A stretch of DNA of 64,000 nucleotides from NCBI GenBank assembly GCA_020161015.1, contig JAIUOT010000019.1:29073-93072 (forward strand), read 5' to 3'. Shown here piece by piece: positions 8,182 to 17,755 of the stretch. The DNA is from Actinomycetota bacterium. Lineage in GTDB: Bacteria > Actinomycetota > Actinomycetes > Propionibacteriales > Propionibacteriaceae. Made by a program: the position numbers and the translations under genes. How positions within the stretch are numbered: the stretch's first letter is position 1; each line of letters starts with the position of its first letter. Under the pieces are notes generated by a model, which had not been told where the DNA came from, made no database searches, and saw only the letters and a list, made by a program, of their open reading frames with translations.

Positions 8182-9153
8182 ATGTCAGATCAGATCCGGT
8201 TCGACGACCAGGCGGCCCCCGGGGGCGAGCCCGCCGGCGTGCCGGTGGGCCACGGCGGGGCCCGGGTGGACATCGCCGAGCGGCCGGCCTGGAGCGTCAA
8301 CGGCGCCCTGGGGTTCGGCGTCGTCGTCGCCCTCGTGGTCGTCGGCTTCGTGCTCGTCGTCCAGGCGGCGGGGGCGGACGAGGCCGGCGGCAACGGGACG
8401 CCGCTCGGCATCCTCGGTGCGTTCGTGCTGCTGGTGGCGGGACTGCTGGGCTCCGCGCTCACGGTGGTCAGCCCCGGCGACACCCGCGTGCTGCGGTTCT
8501 TCGGCCGCTACGTCGGGACGCTGCGCAGCCCGGGCCTCCAGCTGACGATGCCGCTCGTCGTCAGCCGGAAGGTGTCGGTGAAGGTCCGCAACTTCGAGAC
8601 CAACGAACTCAAGGTCAACGACGCCGACGGCAACCCGGTGAACATCGCCGCGATCATCGTCTGGCAGGTGGCGGACACCGCCAAGGCCGTCTTCGCCGTC
8701 GAGAAGTACGACGACTTCGTCCGGGTGCAGGCCGAGTCCGCGCTGCGCCACGTGGCCACCACCCATCCCTATGACAACGCCGGACCCGGCGAGGAGTCGC
8801 TGCGCGGGTCGACTGACCTGGTGGCGGCGGAACTGGCGACCGAGGTGGCCGCCCGAATCGCGATCGCCGGCCTCGAGGTCGTCGAGGCCCGGATCTCGAG
8901 CCTCGCCTACGCCCCGGAGATCGCCCACGCCATGCTCCAGCGCCAGCAGGCGGCCGCCGTCATCGCCGCCAGGGAGAAGATCGTCGAGGGTGCGGTGAGC
9001 ATGGTCGAGAGCGCCCTGCGCCGGCTCGAGGCCGACGACGTGGTGACCCTGGACGACGAGCGCAAGGCCGCCATGGTGTCCAACCTCCTGGTGGTGCTGT
9101 GCGGTTCGGCCCAGGCCACCCCGGTGGTCAACACCGGGACGCTCTACAACTGA
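8182..9153 (+). CDS. SPFH (band 7/stomatin-like) domain membrane protein
   Basis: A 323-residue protein with two membrane segments near the N-terminus (about 39-62 and 76-98), then an SPFH domain (about 99-260; VSPGDTRVLRFFGRYVGTLRSPGL onward) and a short helical C-terminus with QRQQAAAVIAAREKIVEGAV. SPFH proteins form oligomeric rings that organise membrane microdomains; the specific role here is unknown. It has a clear GAAGGAG RBS. The next gene, 7 bp downstream, encodes a small DNA-binding protein, and the pair probably forms an operon under the tandem operator at 8138-8156. Confidence 0.88.
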   Translation: MSDQIRFDDQAAPGGEPAGVPVGHGGARVDIAERPAWSVNGALGFGVVVALVVVGFVLVVQAAGADEAGGNGTPLGILGAFVLLVAGLLGSALTVVSPGDTRVLRFFGRYVGTLRSPGLQLTMPLVVSRKVSVKVRNFETNELKVNDADGNPVNIAAIIVWQVADTAKAVFAVEKYDDFVRVQAESALRHVATTHPYDNAGPGEESLRGSTDLVAAELATEVAARIAIAGLEVVEARISSLAYAPEIAHAMLQRQQAAAVIAAREKIVEGAVSMVESALRRLEADDVVTLDDERKAAMVSNLLVVLCGSAQATPVVNTGTLYN

Positions 9154-9160
9154 GGCGACC

Positions 9161-9397
9161 GTGTCGGACGCAGCCGAGGGCACGCCGGGGGCAGCGGCGG
9201 GACGGGAGCGCAAGCCCGTCCTGCTCCGCCTCGATCCCGCGGTGCACGAGGCCCTCGCCCGGTGGGCGGCGGACGACCTCCGCTCGCTCAACGCCCACGT
9301 CGAACTGTTGCTGCGCCAGGCGCTGGCGAAGGCCGGGCGCTCGCCGCGGGAGGCCGGGCCGTTGCCCCGGCGCGGACGTCCGTCGAAGGACGCCTGA
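9161..9397 (+). CDS. Small Arc/CopG-like ribbon-helix-helix protein
   Basis: A 78-residue protein. Residues about 17-56 (KPVLLRLDPAVHEALARWAA to LNAHVELLLRQAL) fit the beta strand and two helices of a ribbon-helix-helix DNA-binding domain; the tail is basic. It starts with GTG 7 bp after the SPFH gene. Antitoxins often look like this, but no toxin gene is present. Autoregulation through the TGATATCA boxes is the simplest reading. Confidence 0.8.
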   Translation: MSDAAEGTPGAAAGRERKPVLLRLDPAVHEALARWAADDLRSLNAHVELLLRQALAKAGRSPREAGPLPRRGRPSKDA

Positions 9398-9400
9398 GGC

Positions 9401-10330
9401 TCACCGCGGCGTCAGGTGGACGCCGGCCAGCATGCAGCGCACCGATCCGCCGGCCAGCTCGATGGTGGGGATGGCCAGCGGGAGCAGGCGCGCGGACTCC
9501 TCGACGACCGCGCGCTGCGCCGGGGTGAGGGCGGCGGCAGCGCGGGCGGACAGTGCGAGCACCCGCCCGTCCTCGCCGGTGAGCTCCATCGCGTTGCCGG
9601 CGAACTCCGCCACCTGCGCGAAGCTCAGCTCGAGCACGGCGCGGCCGCTGTCGGCGAGGCGCTCGGACACCTCGGCCCTGCGCGCCGGGTCGGCGATCGC
9701 GTCCAGGCAGACCAGCGCATAGTCGGTGGCGATCGTCATCAGCACGTTGGTGTGGTAGATCGGCCGCCCCTGGGCGTCGGCGGTCGGGAACGCCATCGGC
9801 TCGTAGCCGAACGCGGTGCAGAACCGCTCCAGGATCACCGGGTCGGCCCGGTGGGAGCTGGCGACGTAGGCGACGCGCTCGAGGTGGTCGAACACCATCG
9901 CGCCGGTGCCCTCGAGGAACAGGTTGTCGTGCTCGAGCCCGGAGTAGTCGATCACCTCCTGCACCCGGTAGGCGCTCTTGAGCAGGTCGATCACGTCCGT
10001 GCGGCGTTCCCTGCGACGGCTCGGGGCGTACATCGGGTAGATCGCGATCCGGCCACCGTGGTGGGTGGAGAACCAGTTGTTGGGGAACACCGAGTCCGGG
10101 GTGTCGAGCTGGCCGAAGTCGTCGAACACGTGCACCCGTACCCCGGCGGCGGTGAGCGCGTCGACGCAGCCGTCGAACTCGTCGCGCGCGGTCCGCGCGA
10201 CCGCCTCCGGCGACAGCCGCCCCGGCAGCGCCTGGAAGGCGTTGTCGCCGAGCGTCTCCGGGTTCACGGCGAAGTGGTGGGGACGCACCATCACCACGGC
10301 CGTGGGGGCCTGGACGTTGCGGTAGTTCAC
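9401..10330 (-). CDS. ctlX: CtlX-like citrulline/arginine hydrolase (amidinotransferase fold)
   Basis: A 309-residue protein of the guanidino-group-modifying superfamily (arginine deiminase, DDAH, amidinotransferase). Visible motifs are FPNNWFSTH (substrate Asp/Asn region), LEGTGAMVFD, the catalytic His in IYHTNV, and the nucleophilic Cys299 in GGSVRCMLAG near the C-terminus. It resembles the citrulline-utilisation hydrolase CtlX, although the exact substrate is inferred. The GTG start has an AGGAGG RBS. The gene is convergent with the ribbon-helix-helix gene with only 3 bp between the stops and no terminator. Confidence 0.85.
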   Translation of the reverse strand: MNYRNVQAPTAVVMVRPHHFAVNPETLGDNAFQALPGRLSPEAVARTARDEFDGCVDALTAAGVRVHVFDDFGQLDTPDSVFPNNWFSTHHGGRIAIYPMYAPSRRRERRTDVIDLLKSAYRVQEVIDYSGLEHDNLFLEGTGAMVFDHLERVAYVASSHRADPVILERFCTAFGYEPMAFPTADAQGRPIYHTNVLMTIATDYALVCLDAIADPARRAEVSERLADSGRAVLELSFAQVAEFAGNAMELTGEDGRVLALSARAAAALTPAQRAVVEESARLLPLAIPTIELAGGSVRCMLAGVHLTPR

Positions 10331-10397
10331 GGGGTCCTCCTGAGGGTCCCCGCCAGCTTATGGTTTGCGGGTTGGCCGTACCGGGCAGCATGGCCAC

Positions 10398-11194
10398 GTG
10401 AAACGCGATGTCTCCTGCCACCTCGAACTGTCCGCCGACGGCCCCGCCGAGCTCGTCTTCTCCGTGGCGGTGGCGCGCGGCGTCCCGGTCGTCTCCGAGT
10501 CGCTGTCGGTGACGTCGTCCGGGGCGCTTCTCGAACCGGTCGAGATCGTCGACCAGCACGGCACCCGCCTCCACCGCGTCCGGGTGGACGCGGGCCCCGT
10601 CGTGCTCGACTACGCCGCGACCGCCGACGGCCTGGCCGAACCGGAGCCCGTGGACGACCTCGACCGGCTGCGCTACCTCAGGCAGAGCCGCTACTGCGAG
10701 TCCGACACCCTCGCCCCGACGGCGGCGGCCGAGTTCGCCGGCCTGGCGGGGGCGTCGCTGCTGGCCGCGGTGGTCGAGTGGGTGCACGACCGCATCGCCT
10801 ACGTGAGCGGCGCGAGCGTCGCGACCGACAGCGCCCTGGACACGCTGCTCGCGCCCGGCAGGGGGTGTGCCGCGACTTCGCCCACCTGTCGATCGCGCTG
10901 CTGCGGGCCCTGGGCGACCCCGCCCGGCTGGCCGCGGTCTACGCGCCGGGGCTCAGCCCGATGGAGTTCCACGCCGTCTGCGAGGCCATGGTGGACGACG
11001 CCTGGTGGGTGGTGGACGCCACCCGGCTCGCGCCGCGGCAGAGCCTGTTGCGCGTGGCGACCGGACGCGACGCCGCCGACACGGCCTTCCTCACCAGCTT
11101 CGGGGCGCCGGTGGGGCTGACCGCCCTCGAGGTGACCGCCGTCACCGGGCAGTTCGAGCTGGACGACCCGTCCCGGCTCACCCGGCTGCGCTGA
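10398..11194 (+). pseudogene. Transglutaminase-like protease gene with a -1 frameshift
   Basis: Two reading frames together encode one complete bacterial transglutaminase-like protein. The first frame runs from GTG 10398 through WVHDRIAYVSG to DTLLAPGRG. The second continues with GVCRDFAHLSIALLRALG, containing the catalytic Cys, then FHA with the His and WVVDATR with the Asp. The switch lies in the run of five G at 10861-10865; six G would restore PGRGVCRDF. Either the gene is broken or the base was lost in sequencing. The original protein would be about 265 residues, with an N-terminal beta domain and the transglutaminase core. The end overlaps the convergent APH-like gene by 17 bp. Confidence 0.82.
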
Positions 11195-12077
11195 ACTCCG
11201 GGTCGCCGAGGGTCTCGGCCAGGCCGTGGCGGGCGATCGCGGCGAGGGCCGGCATGTCGTCGCTGGCCAGCGCGAACACCGACGCCAGGCCCAGGGCCCA
11301 GGCCCAGGCGCGCGCCCACACCGCGGAGTCGTAGGCGCCGGACAGGCTGGACGCCGCGCGGAACTCCGCGCGGGCGTCCGCGTCGAACATGAGCCAGGCC
11401 ACGGCGAGGTCGCTGGCGGGGTCGCCGGCGCAGACGTCGCCGAAGTCGATCACGCCGGCGAGCGTGCCGTCCGAATGCAGCAGCAGGTTCATCGGGTGCG
11501 GGTCGCCGTGCACCCACACCGGCGGGCCGGGCCACGCCGGGGCGGTGGCGTGGGCCCGCCACGTCCGCACGGCCCGGTCGCCGGCCACGACCCGCACCCG
11601 CTCGGACAGCCCCTCGGCCCGCTCGGCCAGCGGGACACCGCGGTAGGGGTTGGCGGGTGCGTCGTCGTCCGCGGCGGTGTGCAGCGCGGCCAGGAACGCG
11701 GCGAGCCCCGGTGCCGCCGCCGCGCGGTCGGGCACCGGCACCCCGGACGCGCTGTGCCCCGGCAGGCGTGGCACGACCGTCCAGCGCCAGGGGTAGCCGC
11801 GGGACGGCCGTCCGGCGAACACCGGCACCGGCACGGGGCTGGGCAGCCGGCCGGCCAGGCGGGGAAGGGTGGCGATCTCGTGCTCGATCAGGTCGGCCGC
11901 TGCACGTCGGCGGGGCAGGCGCACCAGGAGGCCGGGTCCGAGCGCGAACATCTCGTTGTCCCAGCCGTGGGCGAAGGGTTCCACGTGCGGATCGGCCAGG
12001 TGCGGGGCCTGCTCCTCGAGCAGCCGCGTGACCAGCGCGGCGTCGATGCGCACGTCTGCTGCGGGAATGCCGGCCAC
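11178..12077 (-). CDS. Aminoglycoside phosphotransferase (APH) family kinase
   Basis: A 299-residue small-molecule kinase of the APH/choline kinase fold. The Brenner motif is VHGDPHPMNLLL (catalytic Asp) and the metal-binding motif is VIDFGDVCAGDPASDL. Many chromosomal members do not act on aminoglycosides, so the substrate is open. GTG 12077 was chosen because it lies 6 nt after TACCCT on the minus strand, a leaderless arrangement; in-frame sequence upstream would enter the ABC-F gene. It is divergent from ABC-F with overlapping -10 boxes. Confidence 0.85.
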   Translation of the reverse strand: MAGIPAADVRIDAALVTRLLEEQAPHLADPHVEPFAHGWDNEMFALGPGLLVRLPRRRAAADLIEHEIATLPRLAGRLPSPVPVPVFAGRPSRGYPWRWTVVPRLPGHSASGVPVPDRAAAAPGLAAFLAALHTAADDDAPANPYRGVPLAERAEGLSERVRVVAGDRAVRTWRAHATAPAWPGPPVWVHGDPHPMNLLLHSDGTLAGVIDFGDVCAGDPASDLAVAWLMFDADARAEFRAASSLSGAYDSAVWARAWAWALGLASVFALASDDMPALAAIARHGLAETLGDPEFSAAG

Positions 12078-12083
12078 CGCGAC

Positions 12084-12093
12084 AGGGTAGCCT
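12084..12093. promoter_or_regulatory. Overlapping back-to-back -10 boxes of the APH and ABC-F genes
   Basis: The 10 bp AGGGTAGCCT contains TAGCCT (12088-12093, plus strand), 9 nt before ATG 12103, and TACCCT (12084-12089, minus strand), 6 nt before GTG 12077. Both genes would be leaderless and their polymerases would compete for the same DNA. Confidence 0.55.
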
Positions 12094-12102
12094 TGCCGGG
12101 CG

Positions 12103-13673
<1,571 letters not shown>

Positions 13674-13701
<28 letters not shown>

Positions 13702-14960
13702 GCCGCGGCGACCACCACCGGACCGGGGGCGACCGCGCCGTCCGCCACGTGCGGCCGGAGGGCGAGCTGGGCACCCCCGACGAAGCCGGCGGCCAGGGCG
13801 AGCGCCAGGTGGCGGATCGACTCCTCCGCGGGCAGGAAGGTCGGGTGGTGCAGCCCGACGCGGTGCCGGGCCCCGCTGGACGGGCCACCCGTGCCGACGA
13901 ACATCATCAGGATCGGCGCGATGCGGGAGTAGTGGCTGAAGTCGTCGGCGCCGCAGGACCGGAACGGCTCGTGGGCCACCGGCAGCCCCAGGTGCCCCAG
14001 CAGCGGGTCCACGAATTGCACCAGCCGGCGGTCGTTGTTGAGCACGGGGTCGCCCACGACGAGGGTGACCTCCGCGTGAGCCCCGCGCGCGGCGGCGGTG
14101 TGCTCGGCGAGCCTCCGGATGGCCGCGTGCAGGTGGGTGCGGTCCGCCTCGTGCATCGTCCGGATCACCCCGTGCAGGGAGCCGGTCTCCGGAATGATGT
14201 TGTGCGCGGTGCCGGCCTCGATGTGCCCGACGGTGATCACCGCGGGGTGGATCGGGTCGATCGTGCGTCCCACCAGCTCCTGGAGGCCGAGCACGATGGA
14301 GGCCAGGACGGGGATCGGGTCGATCGCGACGTGCGGGTAGGCGCCATGTCCCGGCTGGCCGTGCACCACGATGTCGAACTGGTCGGCCGCGGCGTTCACC
14401 GCTCCCATGCCGGTGCTGACGACGCCGGTCGGCACCCGGGGCTGGACGTGGCCGCCGATGACGGCCCGCACCTCGTGCTCTGCCAGCAGTTGCGAGCCGA
14501 CGACGTCCTCCGCGCCCGAGGGCTGGACCTCCTCGCGGGGCTGGAAGAGCCCCACCAGGCCCACCGGGAGGTCCGCGACGTGCCGGGCGGCCTCGAGCAG
14601 CGCCCACAGCGCCGCCATGTGGACGTCGTGGCCGCAGGCGTGCATGGCGCTGCCGGTGGACGACCACTCGACGCCGGTGCGCTCGACCAGGGGCAGGGCG
14701 TCCAGCTCCGCCCGGATCGCGACGGACGGGCCCGGCGGCCCGACCCGCACCAGGAAGCCGGTGTCGGCGACGCGCGTGGCCCGCAGGGTCGGCAGCGCGT
14801 GGCGGAGCCGGTCGGCGGTCGACCGCTCGAAGCCACTGAGGTCGGGGTGGCGGTGCAGCTCGCGCCGCAGCGCCTGCGCGTGCGGCAACTGCTGGTCGAG
14901 GTGCGCCACCAGGTCGGCCAGCAGGAGCTTGGCCGGGTCGCTGGGCCAGGTGGACGCCAT
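13674..14960 (-). CDS. M20 family amidohydrolase/peptidase
   Basis: A 428-residue metal-dependent hydrolase of the M20D type, like N-acyl amino acid or hippurate amidohydrolases. Metal-binding motifs are ACGHDVHMAAL, the catalytic Glu pair in REEVQPSGAEDV, and HVQPRVPTG; the dimerisation domain contains HGQPGHGAYPH. ATG 14960 is preferred because CAAGAT lies 7 nt upstream, a near-consensus leaderless promoter; ATG 14969 is an in-frame alternative. Substrate unknown. Confidence 0.88.
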
Positions 14961-15023
14961 GCGCCCCATCTTGTCAGCAAACCCCGCGCGGTATCGAGCA
15001 CCCCCGGCCCGCGCGGACGGTGC

Positions 15024-15827
15024 TCAGCGCAGCGGCCGCAACACCTGCACGGTGACGTCGATCGCGACCTCCCCGGCAGCGACCTCTTCGGGCACGCGGT
15101 GGAACGCGTTCGGCCCCATGGCGATGAGGTCGCGGGCGAGCGTGCCGTCCACGTCGGCGCGATGGCGGGCGACGCGGGTGTCCACGAGCTCGAAGAACTC
15201 CGCGGCGGCGGCGGCCACGTCGGCGTCCTTGCCCGGCGGGATCCGCAACAGGCCGTGGCGGTCCCGCAGGCCGGCGAGGTGCCCGGGGCCGGGGGTGGCC
15301 ACCACCAGCCGGCCGTCCGGGCGCAGCACCCGGGCGAACTCGCCGAGGTTGCGCGGGGCGAAGACGCACAGCACGCCGTCCAGGCACCGCGGACGCACCG
15401 GCAGGGTGCGCCAGACGTCCGTGACGACGGCCGCAACGCGCTGGTCGGCCCGGGCCGCGGCGCGGGCCGCAGCCTTCGCGACGTCGAGGGCAAGGCCGAC
15501 GGCGGCCGGATCGTCGCCCAGCGAGCGGCGCAGGTAGTACGCCGTCCCCGCACCGGCCTCCAGCAGGCGACCGCGCCCGGCCAGCGCGTCGGCCACCAGG
15601 GTCGCCACCGGCCCGAACAGCCCGGCGGCGTGCACCCGTTCCCGTGCCGCGACCATGCCGGCGGTGTCGGCGTTCGCGGGCTCCGGACCCCCGAGCAGGT
15701 TCAGGTAGCCCTGGCGCGCGAGGTCGTAGCTGTGGCCGGAGGCGCACCGGACGGCCCCGCCGGCGACGACGAGCCCGCCCGCGCAGCGGGGGCAGGCGAG
15801 CAGGTCGATCGCCGCGGGGACGCCCAC
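15024..15827 (-). CDS. RlmA-like 23S rRNA (guanine) methyltransferase
   Basis: A 267-residue class I SAM-dependent methyltransferase with an N-terminal zinc-finger: CPRCAGGL and CASGHSYDLARQGYLNLL (residues about 11-45), the hallmark of RlmA proteins that methylate G745 or G748 of 23S rRNA. The SAM site is LLEAGAGTAYYL. CVFAPRNLGEFARVLRPDG follows. The GTG start overlaps the previous stop by one base (TAGTG), so it is the last gene of the four-gene minus-strand operon starting at 17702. RlmA II members affect tylosin sensitivity; no such function can be read here. Confidence 0.88.
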   Translation of the reverse strand: MGVPAAIDLLACPRCAGGLVVAGGAVRCASGHSYDLARQGYLNLLGGPEPANADTAGMVAARERVHAAGLFGPVATLVADALAGRGRLLEAGAGTAYYLRRSLGDDPAAVGLALDVAKAAARAAARADQRVAAVVTDVWRTLPVRPRCLDGVLCVFAPRNLGEFARVLRPDGRLVVATPGPGHLAGLRDRHGLLRIPPGKDADVAAAAAEFFELVDTRVARHRADVDGTLARDLIAMGPNAFHRVPEEVAAGEVAIDVTVQVLRPLR

Positions 15828-16588
15828 TAGGCCGCGGTGAAGACCAGGCCGGCGTCGCCACCGGTGATGGTCAGCGTGTCGCCCTCGATCGTGTAGGCCG
15901 TGGCCGACTGGAGGTTGGCGAGGACGGCCGTCTCCTGCGCGGTCAGCTCGGGGGACGTGCACGCCATCTTCGTGCTCATCAGCGGCCCGGCGGTGAAGGA
16001 CCCGTCCTTCGCCGTCACCTGGCCGCGGAAGGTGTTGCAGGCCTTGCCGGACAGCTGGTCGCCGGAGATGGTCATCGTCACCATGCCGTCGGCGACAGCG
16101 GAGGTGACGGCGTCCTTGGCGATCACCCCGGAGAGCTGCCAGGTGGTGCCTTCCAGCGGCTTGTCGACGACGGGGGCGAGCGAGAAGACCACCGACTGCC
16201 CGGCGTCCACGAGTTCGAGGCCCGTCCCCGCCTGGCGCACGCCGGCGACCGTCCCCAGCGCCGTCGTCACGGCCTGCTCCTGCGCGGTGACCGCCTCGTC
16301 GGTGCACGCCATCGCGGTCATCGCGACGTCCTTGCCGAACGTCAGGCGTGCCCCGTCCTGGGTGTAGCCGGTGCTGAAGGTGTTGCACCCCGTCGTACCG
16401 CCCACCCGGCCGTCGGCGAACCGCATCGTCGGCGGGTGGCCCTCGACGGTGGCCTTGCCGTTCAGTTGGCTCACCGTCCAGCTGGTCCCGTCCAGCGCCG
16501 GCCCGGTCGCCGGGGCGGCCGGAGTCACCGACGCGCACGCGGTGAGCAGGGCCACCAGGCCCAGCGGAACGATCCAGGACTTCCTCAC
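15827..16588 (-). CDS. Lipoprotein with two META domains
   Basis: A 253-residue secreted lipoprotein: signal peptide with lipobox LLTAC at residues about 14-18, then two META (HslJ-like) domains in tandem. The first (about 30-135) has TSWTVSQLNG, GTTGCNTFSTGY and AMACTDE; the second (about 145-250) has TTWQLSGVIA, GKACNTFRG and KMACTSPE. Each repeat keeps the Cys pair. META proteins occur in heat-shock-induced and surface proteins, but their function is unclear. RBS GGGAGGAG; the GTG overlaps the SURF1 stop by 4 nt. Confidence 0.88.
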   Translation of the reverse strand: MRKSWIVPLGLVALLTACASVTPAAPATGPALDGTSWTVSQLNGKATVEGHPPTMRFADGRVGGTTGCNTFSTGYTQDGARLTFGKDVAMTAMACTDEAVTAQEQAVTTALGTVAGVRQAGTGLELVDAGQSVVFSLAPVVDKPLEGTTWQLSGVIAKDAVTSAVADGMVTMTISGDQLSGKACNTFRGQVTAKDGSFTAGPLMSTKMACTSPELTAQETAVLANLQSATAYTIEGDTLTITGGDAGLVFTAA

Positions 16589-17388
16589 GACGGGTCTCCT
16601 CCCGGGTTCTGCGGCGACGTCGCCGCGAGCTTCGTCGCCCGGAGGTCGGAGCGGATCAGAAGTACCAGCCCGAGTCCGGCCATCGCGGCGAACGTGAACC
16701 ATTGAATCGCATAGGAGAAGTGGTTGCCCTCGGTCAGCTCCGGTGGCCTCACGGGAACCAGCCCGCCGTCCTGCGCGGGGGAGATCTCGACGACAGAGAG
16801 GTAGCCGTTCACGACGGGGTAGGGGAGCGTGGCCCCCAGCGCGGCGGAGTTCACGAGTCGCACGGTGTTGGTCGGCGGCAGCGGGGTCATCGCCTCGGGG
16901 CTGCCCTGCTCGTCGCGGCGGACGTGGCCGACGATGTGGACCTCGCCCGCCGGTGGGGACGGCAGGACGGCGGGGTAGTCGCGGTCCGCCGGCTTGGCGA
17001 TGAACCCGCGGTCGACGAGCACCCAGGTGCCCTCGGGCGTCCGCAACGGCGTGACCACCTCGAAACCGCTCTCCGGCCCGTTCGACCGGTAGCGGACGAG
17101 GAACTGGTGGGCGGCGTCGAACGTGCCGGACACGCGGACGCGCTGCCACTGGTCGGCCTCGGTGATCGGGCGGGTGAAGACGGCGGAGAAGTCGGCGATC
17201 GCGGAGTTCTCGTGGCCGAGCACCGTGTTGTTGGCCGCGCGGCGCTGGTCGAGCCTGGCGAGCTGCCAGAAGCCCAGGTTCACGAACGCGATCGCCAGTG
17301 CCACGACGAAGGCTGCGAGCACGAGCCAGCGCAGCCACCGGCGGCCACGCGTGGGGGCGGCGCCCATCGGCGCCCTCAGGAAGCTCAT
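16585..17388 (-). CDS. SURF1 family cytochrome oxidase assembly protein
   Basis: A 267-residue membrane protein with one transmembrane segment near each end (about residues 21-42 and 227-249) and an extracytoplasmic domain between them. Family motifs are LGFWQLARLDQR after the first helix, VLVDRGF (residues about 116-122) and GNHFSYAIQWFTFA before the second helix. SURF1 proteins help insert heme into cytochrome c oxidase. The ATG overlaps the DUF3099 stop by one base. Confidence 0.92.
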   Translation of the reverse strand: MSFLRAPMGAAPTRGRRWLRWLVLAAFVVALAIAFVNLGFWQLARLDQRRAANNTVLGHENSAIADFSAVFTRPITEADQWQRVRVSGTFDAAHQFLVRYRSNGPESGFEVVTPLRTPEGTWVLVDRGFIAKPADRDYPAVLPSPPAGEVHIVGHVRRDEQGSPEAMTPLPPTNTVRLVNSAALGATLPYPVVNGYLSVVEISPAQDGGLVPVRPPELTEGNHFSYAIQWFTFAAMAGLGLVLLIRSDLRATKLAATSPQNPGGDPS

Positions 17389-17702
17389 CAGTCCTCGACC
17401 GTACCCTTCACGGTGCCCGGGCCGGCGAGTTCGGGCCGCGACACGGGCTCCGGGGCGGGGGGCTCCGGCGGCTGGCGCTGGTCGATGGCGTTGGCGAGCA
17501 TCACCGCGATCGCCGGCAGCACGGCGGCGGCGAGAAGGAGCAGCAGGTTCCACGGCAGGGGGGTGAGCGTGGCCGCGATGAAGCAGGCCACGCGGACCGC
17601 CATGGTCCACAGGTAGCGCACCTGGCGGTCGTGGGTGTCGAGCGTCCTGCCCGGGCGCGCGCTGGTGATCAGCGTCGGCCTGGGCAGGTGCAGGGGGCTC
17701 AC
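17388..17702 (-). CDS. DUF3099 family membrane protein
   Basis: A 104-residue protein with two hydrophobic segments (about 33-50 and 52-72) and a proline-rich acidic tail. The head LITSARPGRTLDTHDRQVRYL matches the DUF3099 pattern frequent in actinobacteria. Function unknown. GTG start lies 6 nt after TAGTCT on the minus strand, so it is probably the leaderless first gene of the DUF3099-SURF1-META-RlmA operon. Confidence 0.82.
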   Translation of the reverse strand: MSPLHLPRPTLITSARPGRTLDTHDRQVRYLWTMAVRVACFIAATLTPLPWNLLLLLAAAVLPAIAVMLANAIDQRQPPEPPAPEPVSRPELAGPGTVKGTVED

Positions 17703-17708
17703 GTCACA

Positions 17709-17748
17709 AGACTAGGTCGCAGACTTCTGGTGCTCCGTCCGCTACGGT
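17709..17748. promoter_or_regulatory. Divergent leaderless promoters of DUF3099 operon and fabG
   Basis: TAGTCT (17709-17714, minus) is 6 nt before GTG 17702; TACGGT (17743-17748, plus) is 7 nt before GTG 17756. Neither start has a recognisable RBS. Confidence 0.55.
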
Positions 17749-17755
17749 TGCCGCC

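Noticed and set aside
8182..9397. SPFH-RHH pair as toxin-antitoxin or phage defence system
   Set aside because: The RHH protein looks like an antitoxin, but the partner is a membrane scaffold without toxin features, and no other defence gene is nearby.
10855..10866. Programmed -1 frameshift in the transglutaminase gene
   Set aside because: No classic slippery heptamer and no supporting stem were evident, and the family is not known to use frameshifting; a base loss in the G run is simpler.
11178..12077. Aminoglycoside resistance gene
   Set aside because: The kinase fold fits, but similarity is only to the general APH superfamily and the gene sits in a core region; resistance cannot be claimed.
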